Numbered from the stretch's first letter, positions 17,763 through 29,225 are shown. The stretch: DNA of 64,000 nt from Pseudomonadota bacterium (GCA_021843755.1 JAKBWB010000039.1:167923-231922); one strand, 5' to 3'. Numbers and translations are program-made. The notes: generated by a model not told the origin, from the letters alone.

Positions 17763-20702
17763 TCACTCGAGCTGGTAGGAGAAGCCGACATTGAGCGTGC
17801 GGCCGTACTGCTCCCAGCGGATCACCTGTCGCGGGTCGTTGTTCTGGTATTCCTCCTGCACCTCGTTCCCGAGGTTCCAACCCGAGGCGATGAGGGTCAG
17901 ACCCTTGAGCGGCCCCTGGCTGAACGAGTAGCTCACCTGCGCACTGATCCAGTGCTGAGCCCGTTGCATATCCAATATGCGGGTCTCGCTGATGCCGTAG
18001 ATGTTGGCCAGGGCCTTGGTGCGGGAATTGAAATTCACGTCCGCCTCGAAGCCGCGGTACGCGTAGTAGAACGTGTAGTTCTGCACCCACTTGGCGAGGC
18101 CCAGGACCGTCACGGGCTGCGTGTTGCCCGCGTAGTATATCGCGCTCCGGGTCAGGGTGCCGCTGGCCTCCACACCGAACCCGTTCAGCCAATGGGTCAG
18201 GTCACCCAGCGGCACATCCGTGGCGAGCTGCGCGCCATAGATATGGCCGCTGCCGTCATTCTGCGGGACGGTCAGGGTGCCATACGCCGTGCCGAGCTGT
18301 GACTGCTGCGCGGGCGTGAGATACGAACTGACGAACGGCGTAAAGTTATACAGGGTCGCCGCTGCCGGGTTGATGTAGTTGCTCAACTGCAGGTAGAAGC
18401 CCGACAGCTGCACATAGCCGGAGCCCCCGCTGAGGCACAGCGCGGAATTCTCGGCCCGCTCGCCCGCGGTGCACTTGTAGCCCCCGCCCGTGAAGTAGTG
18501 CGCCAGGCTCACATTGACGTTCGTGGCCATGGTCGGCAACAGCTTCGGATTGCCGCCGCCACCGCTGAAATATGCCTGATTCGGGTTGGTGCTGGTCAGG
18601 TACGCCGGATTCGTGCCGATCGACAGGCTGGGGGCCATTTGGTCCTCGAACGGCCGGGCCATGGTCCGCGCGACGGCGAGGCGCGCCTCATAGTTGTGCG
18701 GGAACGAGAATACCAGGTTCAGGCTGGGCAGATACCGGGTGAAGCTCGTGCCGCCCACCATGGGAATCAGCGTGACCTTCGATGCGCCGCCCGCGGTCTC
18801 TCCCGGCGCGATGCGCGAGCCCTGCGATGCCTGGGAAGTATGAGCGACCTGCACGCCGAAGTTGCCGCGCAGTCCGACGTCGCGGCCCAGAGACGTCTGC
18901 AGGTTGAACTGCAGGAAGCCGTAGGTGTCGTCCTCGTGCATCGTCCAGTTCGGCGGTCCCATGGGGCCGGTGTTCGAGCCCGAGGTCGGGAAGAACAGAT
19001 CGGCGCCGCTCGCCAGCAGCGCATTCGGGTTATACGTGACTTGAGGTCCGATGCCCATGAAGCCGAGGGCATCCACCGAACCGGTGCGTGCGCTGGCCGG
19101 AATGGGCGCGGTCTCGGTGGGCGTGCACGTGCTGCTGAAGACGTAGCAGCTGCCCGGCAACACCACGTAATCCTGGGCGATCGTGGCATTCTTGTGGTGA
19201 TGCATGTAGTCCGCGCCGATCACCATGCTGGAAATCGGTCCGCTCGCGAAATAATGCCGGGCCGAGACCTTGAAGTTGGCGATGTATTCGTTGTTGTTCA
19301 GCTGGTTGAGAAAGCCCTGCTGCACGAGGCCGGCACCCGCGCCCCAGCCCTGCGGATCCGTGAGGACGATCGAGGGGGACGCGAAATTATTCGGCGAGGT
19401 CAACAGCAGCTGGCCGTCCGCGGCGTAGCTGAAGTTGACCGTGCTGGGCGGAACGGTCGTCTGGTTGGCCGGACCGTCGTAGCCGAAGCCGGAGTAGCTC
19501 TCGAGCTTGCCATAGGTTCGCGCGGCTCTGTTGTAGCTCGCGCTCAGACGGCCGGTCCAGTTATCGGCGAATTTGATCCGGTTGCCCCAGCGGATGTTGT
19601 AGACGTAGTCCTTGTGATGATTGTAGTCGTTGCGGATGACGGGGTAGACGTTGGCATAGCTGCCGCTTTCCACGAACCCGTTGCTCACCGGCCCCGGCGT
19701 CAGCACGGTACCGGAGCCCCAGAACAGCGGGAACTCGATGCCTTTGCGCTGGGTCGTCTTCTGGTAGTCCTCGTACGACAAATTGAGCGTCGTGCTGTAC
19801 ACGCTCGATGGCCGGTACTCGAAGGTGGCGAAGTACGACTCGCGCTTTCTGAGGCTGGAGTAGTTGTAGTTCTTCGAGCCGCCGATCACCAGGTTGCCGG
19901 CCGAATCGGTCGGATATCCCCAGGGCGCCTCGCGCAGCCGCTTCGACGGCAGGGCGCTCAGGTCCACCCCCAAGGCGACCCCGAATCGCCTGTGGTCGAA
20001 CTGATTGATGTAGATGCCGTTGACGTCATAGCCCTTGTCGCTGACGCCCGGACCGGGCATCAGATTCCCGGGATCCACCATGGTGTAGTCGGCGTTGAGC
20101 ACCGCCTTCGGTCCCTTCTGCTCGAGCGGCCTCCAGGTCTGCATGGCGAAGGTGGCCGCCATGCCTTGGCCGATCAGGTCGGCCTTCGGGCTCACATACA
20201 CCTTGATGTTCTGAAACCAACCGGGCGGGTACTGGTTGAAATGTACCCCGCGGTTCTCCGCGGTGGTCGCTTGCTCGACGCCATCGAACAGCGCGGTGCT
20301 GAAGGAGCTGCCCAGACCGTGGAAGTTCACCGACTGCGGCTCGCCGGCGACCATCTGCACGGAGACGCCGGGCAGTTGCTGAAGGGCCGAGGCGATGTTC
20401 GAGGCCGGCAGCCTGCCGATACTCTCGGCGGAGATCGCCTCGACGATGGAGTTGGAGTTCTTCTGGATGGCGATCGAGTTCTGGATGCTGCTGACGAAAC
20501 CGTTGATCGTCACCGGCTTGAGCAGGTCTTCATTGGCAATCTTGTGTGCCGCGGTTTTTTTCTGGGGCACGGTCGTCTGCGCGCTCGCGTTCTGCGGCGC
20601 GGCAACGGCGGTGACTGGCATCACGGCGGTCACGGCCGCGGCGCCAAAGCAGGCGGTGGCCACCGCTAATTCGAGAACTGTGCGCTTGCGTCTGGTGATC
20701 AC
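17763..20702 (-). CDS. TonB-dependent outer-membrane receptor, Xanthomonas/Caulobacter type
   Basis: 979 residues from a GTG at 20702 preceded by GAGGGGGG at six to seven bases. The open frame runs to 20861 but only the GTG puts a clean signal peptide first (basic ITRRKR, hydrophobic core, AVAAP cleavage). Next come a TonB-box-like KPVTINGF, a plug domain (SIGRLPASNIASALQQLPGV, then the VNFHGLG segment) and a long 22-strand-type barrel rich in aromatic/Gly alternation, closing with NVGFSYQLE. Receptors of this class import oligosaccharides or other large substrates using TonB energy. The position among amylases, with three operator copies in its promoter region, points to maltodextrin uptake, as for Caulobacter MalA. 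Ligand inferred. Confidence 0.9.
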   Translation of the reverse strand: MITRRKRTVLELAVATACFGAAAVTAVMPVTAVAAPQNASAQTTVPQKKTAAHKIANEDLLKPVTINGFVSSIQNSIAIQKNSNSIVEAISAESIGRLPASNIASALQQLPGVSVQMVAGEPQSVNFHGLGSSFSTALFDGVEQATTAENRGVHFNQYPPGWFQNIKVYVSPKADLIGQGMAATFAMQTWRPLEQKGPKAVLNADYTMVDPGNLMPGPGVSDKGYDVNGIYINQFDHRRFGVALGVDLSALPSKRLREAPWGYPTDSAGNLVIGGSKNYNYSSLRKRESYFATFEYRPSSVYSTTLNLSYEDYQKTTQRKGIEFPLFWGSGTVLTPGPVSNGFVESGSYANVYPVIRNDYNHHKDYVYNIRWGNRIKFADNWTGRLSASYNRAARTYGKLESYSGFGYDGPANQTTVPPSTVNFSYAADGQLLLTSPNNFASPSIVLTDPQGWGAGAGLVQQGFLNQLNNNEYIANFKVSARHYFASGPISSMVIGADYMHHHKNATIAQDYVVLPGSCYVFSSTCTPTETAPIPASARTGSVDALGFMGIGPQVTYNPNALLASGADLFFPTSGSNTGPMGPPNWTMHEDDTYGFLQFNLQTSLGRDVGLRGNFGVQVAHTSQASQGSRIAPGETAGGASKVTLIPMVGGTSFTRYLPSLNLVFSFPHNYEARLAVARTMARPFEDQMAPSLSIGTNPAYLTSTNPNQAYFSGGGGNPKLLPTMATNVNVSLAHYFTGGGYKCTAGERAENSALCLSGGSGYVQLSGFYLQLSNYINPAAATLYNFTPFVSSYLTPAQQSQLGTAYGTLTVPQNDGSGHIYGAQLATDVPLGDLTHWLNGFGVEASGTLTRSAIYYAGNTQPVTVLGLAKWVQNYTFYYAYRGFEADVNFNSRTKALANIYGISETRILDMQRAQHWISAQVSYSFSQGPLKGLTLIASGWNLGNEVQEEYQNNDPRQVIRWEQYGRTLNVGFSYQLE

Positions 20703-20857
20703 GAGAACCCCCCTCGGGCGATATATACTGGTTGCGATCCATCCGGGTTTCGGTCCGGCGCCAAGCCTGGCGCGGCGATGCACCGTTGCACGCCGCCGCC
20801 GGCTCCGGCGAACCTGTGGTGAATGATTCGTAACAGTCAGAACGAAAGCAAGCTCCC

Positions 20858-20871
20858 GCATACGTATTCAT
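20858..20871. promoter_or_regulatory. Putative LacI-type operator, copy 2
   Basis: GCATACGTATTCAT, identical to copy 1. It lies 156 bases upstream of the receptor GTG. Its centre is 72 bases from the centre of copy 3. Confidence 0.6.
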
Positions 20872-20927
20872 GAGTTTCAGCGCACCGCCCGAGGCCGCGA
20901 CCGGGGCGTCAGGCGGGTCGGCGCGAC

Positions 20928-20941
20928 ATGAATACGTATGC
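20928..20941. promoter_or_regulatory. Putative LacI-type operator, copy 3
   Basis: ATGAATACGTATGC, the exact reverse complement of copies 1 and 2. Its centre is 24 bases from copy 4, a little over two helical turns, which would allow cooperative binding in the promoter of the GH13 alpha-glucosidase gene. Confidence 0.6.
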
Positions 20942-20951
20942 AGGATCGAGC

Positions 20952-20965
20952 CTGAATACGTATGC
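20952..20965. promoter_or_regulatory. Putative LacI-type operator, copy 4
   Basis: CTGAATACGTATGC, matching copy 3 at 13 of 14 positions and in the same orientation. It lies 72 bases before the GH13 alpha-glucosidase ATG, where it could overlap the promoter. Confidence 0.6.
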
Positions 20966-21037
20966 GACAGGGCGGGACGGCGCTGCTGCGGCACCGAGCT
21001 GTGTCAGAGTAGGGTAGAGGACAAGCGGACAATAATC

Positions 21038-22654
<1,617 letters not shown>

Positions 22655-22689
22655 TTCCCATCACCGGTTCTGAGCAATGCGCAGCCCCA

Positions 22690-22719
22690 CGTTGCTGAAA
22701 CGCAACGATTTGATCTTTT
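22690..22719 (+). terminator. Weak Rho-independent-like hairpin after the alpha-glucosidase gene
   Basis: CGTTGC and GCAACG arms around TGAAAC (22690-22707), followed by a T-rich run ATTTGATCTTTT. The stem is only 6 bp. The same palindrome (GTTGC...GCAAC) could alternatively be a protein-binding site upstream of the regulator gene. Confidence 0.4.
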
Positions 22720-22869
22720 GGCTGCGTGTACTCTTGCCTTAGACTTGGCGCTGACCCATCGCGTCGGATAGCAGGGGGCGGCCCACGGGCCGCATCAATT
22801 GCCGTGTGCGCTGTACAAAGAGTTGAGCTGGTTTCGCTTGGCACGCCCGCCGAGACGGGTGTGTTGCGC

Positions 22870-23925
22870 ATGCCCGACAGACGCCATCCGGCCAATTCAC
22901 TCGACATCGCCCACCTGGCCGGTGTTTCGCAGTCGACCGTATCGCGAGCGCTGCGTGGCGACCCGATGGTTTCCCCCGCCACCCGCGAGCGGATTCTCGA
23001 GGTGGCCCGCCAGCTCAACTACCACGTCGACAAGAACGCATCGAATCTGCGCCGCAAGCACACCGGAACGCTGGCGCTGTTGTTCTTCGAGGATCCCACC
23101 ACGGATGACTCGTCGATCAATCCGTTTTTCCATTCGATGTTGGGCTCGATCATTCGCACCTGCTCGCGCTGCGGCTACGATCTGCTCGTGTCCTTCCAGG
23201 ACCTGCTGCGAGATTGGCTGGCCGATTACGAGGACAGCCACAAGGCCGACGGCATCATTCTGCTCGGCTACGGCGACTACATGGCCTATCGCGAGCGCCT
23301 CGAGACGCTGATCAAGCATGGCGCGCATCTGGTGCGCTGGGGTCACCTGCTGCCCGATCACCCCGGTGTTTCGGTCGGCTGCGACAACGTCGCGGGTGGG
23401 CGGCTTGCCACCGATCACCTCGTGGGCCTCGGCCGCCGGCGCATCGCCTTCATCGGTGAAATCGAGCCTTCGGCGCCGGAGATGGCAGACCGTTACCGCG
23501 GCTATTGCGCGGCATTGCACGATGCGGGCGCCAGCGCCGATCGGCGCCTGCAGGTGCCGGCCGTCTCGACCGAACTTTCCGGCGCGATGGGACTGCACAG
23601 GCTGCTCGAGCGCGGTGTGGAATTCGACGCCGTATTCGGCGCCAGCGACTTGATCGCCATCGGCGCCATGGGGGCGCTCGCGGCCGCCGGCCGGCGCGTT
23701 CCCGAGGACGTGGCGGTAGTCGGATTCGACGGCATACCCATGGGCGCCGTCACGCGCCCCTCGCTGACCACCGTGTGCCAGGACACCAAGCGCGCCGGCG
23801 AGACTCTGGTGCAGAGCCTGATCAACCAGATCGAGGGGCGGGCGGCCGAGAACATGATCCTCTCGCCGCGCCTGGTGATACGCGATTCGAGCGGCGGCGC
23901 CGTGGCGTGCCACAGCGCGCCGTGA
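22870..23925 (+). CDS. LacI-family transcriptional regulator of the glucan locus
   Basis: 351 residues. The N-terminal helix-turn-helix reads SLDIAHLAGVSQSTVSRAL, followed by the hinge helix region ASNLRRKHTG and a periplasmic-binding-protein-like effector domain ending with the usual FDGIPMG and PRLVIRDSS segments. It should repress the amylase operon, receptor and alpha-glucosidase until a maltodextrin-type inducer binds; the four ATACGTAT palindromes are its best candidate sites. The start is taken as the ATG at 22870; a GTG at 22861 is also possible. It follows the alpha-glucosidase gene in the same direction by 215 bases. Effector and targets are inferred from context. Confidence 0.9.
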   Translation: MPDRRHPANSLDIAHLAGVSQSTVSRALRGDPMVSPATRERILEVARQLNYHVDKNASNLRRKHTGTLALLFFEDPTTDDSSINPFFHSMLGSIIRTCSRCGYDLLVSFQDLLRDWLADYEDSHKADGIILLGYGDYMAYRERLETLIKHGAHLVRWGHLLPDHPGVSVGCDNVAGGRLATDHLVGLGRRRIAFIGEIEPSAPEMADRYRGYCAALHDAGASADRRLQVPAVSTELSGAMGLHRLLERGVEFDAVFGASDLIAIGAMGALAAAGRRVPEDVAVVGFDGIPMGAVTRPSLTTVCQDTKRAGETLVQSLINQIEGRAAENMILSPRLVIRDSSGGAVACHSAP

Positions 23926-23956
23926 ATCCGTTCCGATCCCTGGAGAGCCACTCCCG

Positions 23957-24463
23957 ATGAGCCACACGTATCTGCTCGAGCCCGGCGTCTGGACGGGCAC
24001 CGGGACATTCTGGCGCGAGGATGGCGAGCCGCTGCCGGCGGAATGGCGCACCGAGGTGACGCACCAGAGCGAGTGCTGGCTGATGGCCCGCTCGCTCAGG
24101 GTATTGGGCTCCCCGCCGGTGGAATTCCGCAACGCCTACTCGATCGAGCCGCCCGCCAAGAAAGGCGCCTGCCTGCGGTGGATCTCGGAGAACGCCGCGC
24201 TCGGCAAGCTCCAGGGCACGTTCTCCCTGTTGGAGCGATGCATCGTGTCGACCTATCGGTCCGAGGCCAACGGCTATCACGGTGCGGAGCACTACGGCCG
24301 GATCGACCCCGAGCACTATCAAGCCGCGGGCGCGCTGCTGCTCGATGCCCGGCAGCTGTCCTCGTGGGAGATCCTGCTTACGCGCGAGCCAGCGCCAGCA
24401 ACTGCGTCGTCGGCAGGTAATGATCGATCAGCAGCGCCGCAAACAGCCACATCAGATAGCTGA
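23957..24463 (+). CDS. Conserved hypothetical protein, possibly lipocalin-like beta-barrel
   Basis: 168 residues, no signal peptide and no membrane segment. Alternating short hydrophobic strands ([10 protein letters not shown] near the start, later [19 protein letters not shown] and LSSWEILL) suggest a small beta-barrel, but I do not recognise a family. The last roughly 28 codons run antisense over the end of ctaB (86-base tail-to-tail overlap) and look compositionally unlike the rest (Ala/Ser/Thr-rich), so the conserved part probably ends near residue 140. It sits 31 bases after the regulator gene and may be cotranscribed with it. Confidence 0.6.
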   Translation: MSHTYLLEPGVWTGTGTFWREDGEPLPAEWRTEVTHQSECWLMARSLRVLGSPPVEFRNAYSIEPPAKKGACLRWISENAALGKLQGTFSLLERCIVSTYRSEANGYHGAEHYGRIDPEHYQAAGALLLDARQLSSWEILLTREPAPATASSAGNDRSAAPQTATSDS

Positions 24464-25304
24464 TGGAATAGCGGAACAGGCGCATCGGCAGCTCCGGCCG
24501 CCGCGTGAACTTCAAGCGCCAGGCGTAGTAGAGAAAGCGCGCACCGAGCACGAGCGCCGCGGTCAGATAGATCAGCCCGCTCATACCGGTGATGAACGGC
24601 AGCAGCGTCACGACCACCAGCAGAACCGAGTAGAGCAGCACCTGCAGCCGCGTGTATTCCACGCCATGCGTGACCGGCAGCATGGGAATGCCGGCGCGCG
24701 CGTACTCGTCCTTGCGCGCGATGGCCAGCGACCAGAAATGCGGCGGCGTCCATACGAAGATGATGAGGAACAGCAGCAGCGCATGCGGATCGATCGTATT
24801 GGTCACTGCGGCCCAGCCGAGCACCGGCGGCGCCGCGCCCGCCGCTCCGCCGATCACGATATTCTGCGGCGTGGCGCGCTTGAGCCAGACGGTGTAGACC
24901 ACCGCGTAGCCGATCAGCGAGAAGAATGTCAACACGGCGGTCAGCGGATTCACCAGCACCGACAGGATGAGCATGGCGAGCGCGCCGAGCACGGCGGCAA
25001 ACAGCAAGGCGCTGCCCTCGGTGAGCTCTCCGCGCGGCAGAGGCCGCGAGCGCGTACGCGACATCTGCGCATCGATCCGCCGATCGAGCACGTGATTGAT
25101 GGCTGCGGCGCAGCCGGCGGCGAGCGCGATCCCGAGCGTGCCCCACAGCACGGCGCGCAACGGCGGCCAGCCGGGGCTTGCCAGCAGCGTGCCGACCAGA
25201 GCCGTGAAGGTGATCAGCGCGACGATCCGGGGCTTGGTCAGCTCCAGATACCGGCGCCAGACGATGGGCGCGGCGCTGGCCAGCGCGGACGGACGAGTGT
25301 TCAC
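24378..25304 (-). CDS. ctaB: Protoheme IX farnesyltransferase (heme O synthase)
   Basis: About 308 residues from a GTG at 25304, which gives the family N-terminus shortly before [15 protein letters not shown]. The prenyltransferase Asp-rich motif [15 protein letters not shown] and second motif around HFWSLAI.RKDEY are present, with about nine membrane helices. It converts heme b to heme o for the aa3 oxidase encoded next to it. An upstream extension to 25442 lacks family similarity. Its 3' end overlaps the convergent hypothetical gene by 86 bases. Reads in the same direction as surf1 and the oxidase subunits. Confidence 0.93.
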   Translation of the reverse strand: MNTRPSALASAAPIVWRRYLELTKPRIVALITFTALVGTLLASPGWPPLRAVLWGTLGIALAAGCAAAINHVLDRRIDAQMSRTRSRPLPRGELTEGSALLFAAVLGALAMLILSVLVNPLTAVLTFFSLIGYAVVYTVWLKRATPQNIVIGGAAGAAPPVLGWAAVTNTIDPHALLLFLIIFVWTPPHFWSLAIARKDEYARAGIPMLPVTHGVEYTRLQVLLYSVLLVVVTLLPFITGMSGLIYLTAALVLGARFLYYAWRLKFTRRPELPMRLFRYSISYLMWLFAALLIDHYLPTTQLLALARA

Positions 25305-25461
25305 GCGCACCCGCCGCAACTGCCGGGGCGCCACGGCGGGCCGGCCAGCGAACGTCCGCGCCGCCGGCAATTGCCGGACGCGCCGATCATGGGAATGCTC
25401 TGTGGGACATGGTGAACATCGTATCGCATCCGCCTCGCACATGGCGCCCGGACGGATGCGC

Positions 25462-26193
25462 TCAGCGCACGGGGCGGCGCAGGCTCAGAACGAGCCAGAT
25501 CACCCCGGCTGCGGCCGCCAGGGCCCACCACTGAACGGCATAGCCCCAGTTTTTCATGGCCGGCATGCCCGGTGGCCGCCACACGCGCACGTATCCGTCC
25601 GGTGCGGCCGCTGCGAGCAGCAGGATCCGCGGCTCGACGGGACGCCCCAGGGCGGCGCTGAGTTCGCTAAAACGCGGAAAGCTGGTGACCTTGGGCCAGC
25701 GGTTCCCGGGCGGCGGCGCGGCGCGCCCGAAGGCCAGTCCCGCAACCGGCAGCCGGGCCACCCGCCCGACCACCGTCACCGGTCCCGACGCGGCCAGGGC
25801 CACATCGGGCAGACGCGCCCGGCTGCCGGTGAAGGGCACCCAGCCGCGGTCGACCAGAACGGTGTCGCCAGGCGCGCGCAGCAGCGGCGTCAGCACCTGG
25901 TAGCCGTCCTGTCCATCGTGGATGCTGTTGTCGAGCAGGAATTGCCGGGCCCCGTCGTAGGTGCCGCGCACACGCACCCGTTGATAGTCCGGCACTGAAG
26001 CGAGCGAGGCGGAACCGAGCGTCACGATGCGGGCCGCGCCGTGCACGAAGCGCCGATATTGCGCCGCGTGCGCCTCGCCGAGCCGCCACTGCCAGCGCCC
26101 GAGCAGGATGAAGCCCAAGGCAAGCAGGGCGAGCAGCGCCGTCAGCGCCGGCGAGGGCGCGAACACTCTGGCGCCAAAGCGCACACTCCACAT
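25462..26193 (-). CDS. SURF1 family cytochrome oxidase biogenesis protein
   Basis: 243 residues with one membrane helix near the N-terminus (residues 15-33, followed by GRWQWR, the hallmark of the family) and a second at the C-terminus (residues 219-238). Between them are the periplasmic segments [33 protein letters not shown] and NWGYAVQWW typical of SURF1. It helps insert heme a into subunit I. The ATG has AGGA eight bases upstream. Divergent from the small DUF2909 gene 39 bases away. Confidence 0.93.
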   Translation of the reverse strand: MWSVRFGARVFAPSPALTALLALLALGFILLGRWQWRLGEAHAAQYRRFVHGAARIVTLGSASLASVPDYQRVRVRGTYDGARQFLLDNSIHDGQDGYQVLTPLLRAPGDTVLVDRGWVPFTGSRARLPDVALAASGPVTVVGRVARLPVAGLAFGRAAPPPGNRWPKVTSFPRFSELSAALGRPVEPRILLLAAAAPDGYVRVWRPPGMPAMKNWGYAVQWWALAAAAGVIWLVLSLRRPVR

Positions 26194-26232
26194 CAGGATG
26201 GTCCTGCCGGGCGCAACCGGTACAATGTGCGC

Positions 26233-26457
26233 ATGCCCACGTGGTTCCGCCTGCTGGTCATCGTCTCACTCGGCACGATCATCGCGAGCCTCGGCTCGGC
26301 GCTGTTTCATCTGGCCCGCGGCACGCGCGCGGATTCGGACAAGATGGTGCGCGCGCTGACCATCCGGATCGCGCTCTCGCTCGCACTGTTCGCGCTGATC
26401 ATGGTCGCCTGGTACGCCGGGCTGATCTCGCCGCAGGACGTGCTGCCGACGCGCTGA
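26233..26457 (+). CDS. Twin transmembrane protein, DUF2909 family
   Basis: 74 residues with two hydrophobic helices (about 6-28 and 45-67) separated by a short charged loop containing SDKMVRALTIRI, the recognisable core of DUF2909 proteins. These small inner-membrane proteins recur inside cytochrome oxidase clusters between subunit III and surf1, as here; their function is not established. The ATG at 26233 gives the family length; a longer in-frame extension runs antisense through surf1. Confidence 0.85.
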   Translation: MPTWFRLLVIVSLGTIIASLGSALFHLARGTRADSDKMVRALTIRIALSLALFALIMVAWYAGLISPQDVLPTR

Positions 26458-26540
26458 GCCGGCGTGCGGCACCGGGCGCGCCGCCCCCTGTCTGCGCGGC
26501 TCCAAGGTGCAGCCCCGCTCTGTACCGGGCCGACCCCGGA

Positions 26541-27416
26541 TCAAAGCCAGTACACGAAAACGAACAGGCAGAGCCAGACCACGTCGACGAAGTGCCAGTA
26601 CCACGCGACCGCCTCGAAGGCGAAGTGGCGCTCGGGCGTGAAGTGTCCGCGCAGCACGCGGATCCAGATCACCAGCAGCATGATCGCGCCGATGGTCACG
26701 TGCAGGCCGTGGAAGCCCGTCAGCATGAAGAACGTGGAGCCGTAGATCCCGGTCGTCAGCCGAAGATTCATGCGCGTGTAGGCTTCGTAGTACTCGTGCG
26801 CCTGCAGCCCGACGAACGTGAATCCCAGCAGAAAGGTCAATGCCAGAAATACCTTGAGAGTACCGCGCTTGCCGCGCCGCAGCGCGTGATGGGCGATGGT
26901 CACGGTGAGCCCGCTGGTCAGCAGGACCAGAGTGTTCACCGCCGCTATCCCCGTGGCGCTCATGGTGCCGAAGGTCTTCCCGCCCACGTGTCCGGGGCCG
27001 TTGGTCGGCCAGGTCGCCTGGTAACGCGGCCAAAGCAGGAAGTGGGTCAGCACCTTGGCCCCCTCGCCGCCGAGCCAGGGCACCGCGAACATGCGCGTAT
27101 AGAACAGCGCGCCGAAGAAGGCCGCGAAGAACATGACCTCGGAGAAAATGAACCACATCATCGCCAGACGGAACGAGCGATCCTCGCGGAAGTGGAAGAC
27201 ACCGTGCTGATTCTCGCCGATCACCGTCGAGAACCACCCGCCGAACATGAACGCGAGCAACAGCGGCCCCGGCAGCAGAACCCACGGCGGCGCCGCGCCG
27301 TCCAGGTAGAGCACCGCGCCCAACACGAGCGAAAACAACGCCACAGCCGCGACGATCGGCCAGGGACTCCCGTGCGGGACGTAGTACTTGCGGGTCTCGA
27401 CGCGTGCGTCTGTCAT
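26541..27416 (-). CDS. ctaE: Cytochrome c oxidase subunit III
   Basis: 291 residues with seven membrane helices. Conserved landmarks are VPHGSPWPI at the start, RLAMMWFIFSEVMFFAAFF in helix 3, TGFHGLHVTIG and the closing YWHFVDVVWLCLFVFVYW. Part of the aa3-type terminal oxidase in the inner membrane; it stabilises subunit I and influences proton uptake. Last of the leftward oxidase structural genes, 35 bases after the small protein gene. Confidence 0.95.
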   Translation of the reverse strand: MTDARVETRKYYVPHGSPWPIVAAVALFSLVLGAVLYLDGAAPPWVLLPGPLLLAFMFGGWFSTVIGENQHGVFHFREDRSFRLAMMWFIFSEVMFFAAFFGALFYTRMFAVPWLGGEGAKVLTHFLLWPRYQATWPTNGPGHVGGKTFGTMSATGIAAVNTLVLLTSGLTVTIAHHALRRGKRGTLKVFLALTFLLGFTFVGLQAHEYYEAYTRMNLRLTTGIYGSTFFMLTGFHGLHVTIGAIMLLVIWIRVLRGHFTPERHFAFEAVAWYWHFVDVVWLCLFVFVYWL

Positions 27417-27451
27417 GGTGGCACTTTCTTGTATTGCAGCCTGCCGGACGC

Positions 27452-27634
27452 TCAGCGGCGCGCCCGGATCACCGTCAAAATGATGAATCCCACGTAAAAG
27501 CCCAGCGCGATCAAGCCGACCACCCAGGTGGTCAGACGCACCTTGCGCCGCTGCGCCGCCGCGAGCGCGCTCGCATCCACGGGCGCGCCGGCGGCGAGAC
27601 GCGGCCCGCGCTTGCCGTCAGTGCTTGTCGGCAT
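27452..27634 (-). CDS. Small single-pass membrane protein, cytochrome oxidase assembly type
   Basis: 60 residues: a polar Ala-rich N-terminal half, a basic RRK, then one helix ([17 protein letters not shown]) and RARR at the end. It overlaps the end of ctaD by 17 bases and precedes ctaE, the slot often held by COX11 (ctaG) or by short oxidase assembly proteins in related bacteria. Length and topology fit the latter. A role in oxidase assembly is inferred from position only. Confidence 0.65.
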   Translation of the reverse strand: MPTSTDGKRGPRLAAGAPVDASALAAAQRRKVRLTTWVVGLIALGFYVGFIILTVIRARR

Positions 27635-29225
27635 GGGCGAGGACCGCTTCCGTGGGCGGGAATTCCCACGAGTGATAGGGCGCCGGCGTGGGCAGCTCCC
27701 ACTCCAGGCCGCGCGCGCCGTCCCACGGCGAGTTGACCTCGACCGGCTTGCCCGAGCGCACGCATTTCCAGACGATGTATGGCAGCAGCAGCTGCGAGGC
27801 GCCGAACACGAACCCGCCGATCGAGGCGACCATGTTCCAGTCGGTGAACTGCGGCGCGTAATCGGCGATCCGGCGCGGCATGCCGGCGAGGCCGAGGAAG
27901 TGCATCGGGAAGAACAGTACGTTGACGAAGATCACCGACAGCCAGAAGTGCCACTTGGCGAGCCGCATGTCGTACATGCGCCCGCTCCACTTCGGCAGCC
28001 AGTAGTAGATCCCGGCGAAGATGGCGAACACCGCGCCGGGCACCAGCACGTAGTGGAAGTGCGCCACCACGAAGTACGTGCCGTGATACTGATAGTCGGC
28101 CGGTACGAGCGACAGCATCAGCCCCGAGAGGCCGCCGACGGTGAACAGGAACACGAACGCGATCGCGAACAGCATGGGCGGCTCGAACGACATCGAGCCG
28201 CGCCACATCGTCGCCACCCAGTTGAACACCTTCACGCCGGTCGGCACGGCGATCAGCATCGTCGAGAACATGAAGAACAGCTGCGCGGCCACCGGCATCC
28301 CGACGGTGAACATGTGGTGGCCCCAGACGATGAACGACAGGAACGCGATCGACGCGGTCGCATACACCATGGCTTCATAGCCGAACAGCGGCTTGCGCGC
28401 GAAGCTCGGGATGATCTCCGAGATGATCCCGAAGGCCGGCAGGATCAGGATGTACACCTCGGGGTGGCCGAAGAACCAGAACACGTGCAGGAACAGCACC
28501 GGATCGCCGCCGCCGGCGGCGTTGAAGAAACTGGTGCCGAAGAAATGGTCGGTCAGCTGCATGGTCATCGCGCCGGCCAGCACCGGCATCACCGCGATCA
28601 GCAGGTAGGCGGTAATCAGCCACGTCCACACGAACAGCGGCATGCGCAGCAGACTCATCCCCGGCGCGCGCAGGTTCATGATGGTCACGATGATGTTGAT
28701 CGCCCCGAGGATCGAGGAGATTCCCATCAGATGGATGGCGAAGATCATCATGGGGAAGGCATCGCCGAACTGCTGCATCAGCGGCGGGTACATGGTCCAG
28801 CCGCCGGCGATCGCGCCGCCGGGCACGAAGAACGAGGCGAGCATCAAAGTAAAGGCGAACGGCAGAATCCAGAAGCTCAGATTGTTCAGACGCGGCAGCG
28901 CCATGTCCGGCGCCCCGATCTGCATCGGAATCATCCAGTTCGCCAGGCCCACCCACGCCGGCATGATCGCCCCGAAGATCATGATCAGCCCGTGCATGGT
29001 CGTGAGGGAATTGAACACCGTCGGGTCGACCAGCTCCATGCCCGACTTGAACAGCTGCGCCCGGATGATCATGGCCGCCGATCCGCCGATGAAGAACATG
29101 ATCCCCGAGAGGATCAGGTACATCGTGCCGATGTCCTTGTGATTGGTGGCGAATACCCAGCGCCGCCAGCCGCGCGGCTTGTGGTCATGTTCGGCGTGTG
29201 CGGCGGTCAGCTGCGACTCGACCAT
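27618..29225 (-). CDS. ctaD: Cytochrome c oxidase subunit I
   Basis: 535 residues, twelve membrane helices. [16 protein letters not shown] begins the conserved core. [15 protein letters not shown] carries the His and Tyr that form the CuB cross-link, and HHMFTVGMP and VAHFHYVLV hold further heme a3, CuB and heme a ligands. The start at 29225 (MVESQL, with GAGG eight bases upstream) follows ctaC by 71 bases; the open frame extends further upstream only as antisense-frame overlap with ctaC. It is the catalytic, proton-pumping subunit reducing oxygen to water. Confidence 0.96.
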   Translation of the reverse strand: MVESQLTAAHAEHDHKPRGWRRWVFATNHKDIGTMYLILSGIMFFIGGSAAMIIRAQLFKSGMELVDPTVFNSLTTMHGLIMIFGAIMPAWVGLANWMIPMQIGAPDMALPRLNNLSFWILPFAFTLMLASFFVPGGAIAGGWTMYPPLMQQFGDAFPMMIFAIHLMGISSILGAINIIVTIMNLRAPGMSLLRMPLFVWTWLITAYLLIAVMPVLAGAMTMQLTDHFFGTSFFNAAGGGDPVLFLHVFWFFGHPEVYILILPAFGIISEIIPSFARKPLFGYEAMVYATASIAFLSFIVWGHHMFTVGMPVAAQLFFMFSTMLIAVPTGVKVFNWVATMWRGSMSFEPPMLFAIAFVFLFTVGGLSGLMLSLVPADYQYHGTYFVVAHFHYVLVPGAVFAIFAGIYYWLPKWSGRMYDMRLAKWHFWLSVIFVNVLFFPMHFLGLAGMPRRIADYAPQFTDWNMVASIGGFVFGASQLLLPYIVWKCVRSGKPVEVNSPWDGARGLEWELPTPAPYHSWEFPPTEAVLAHADKH

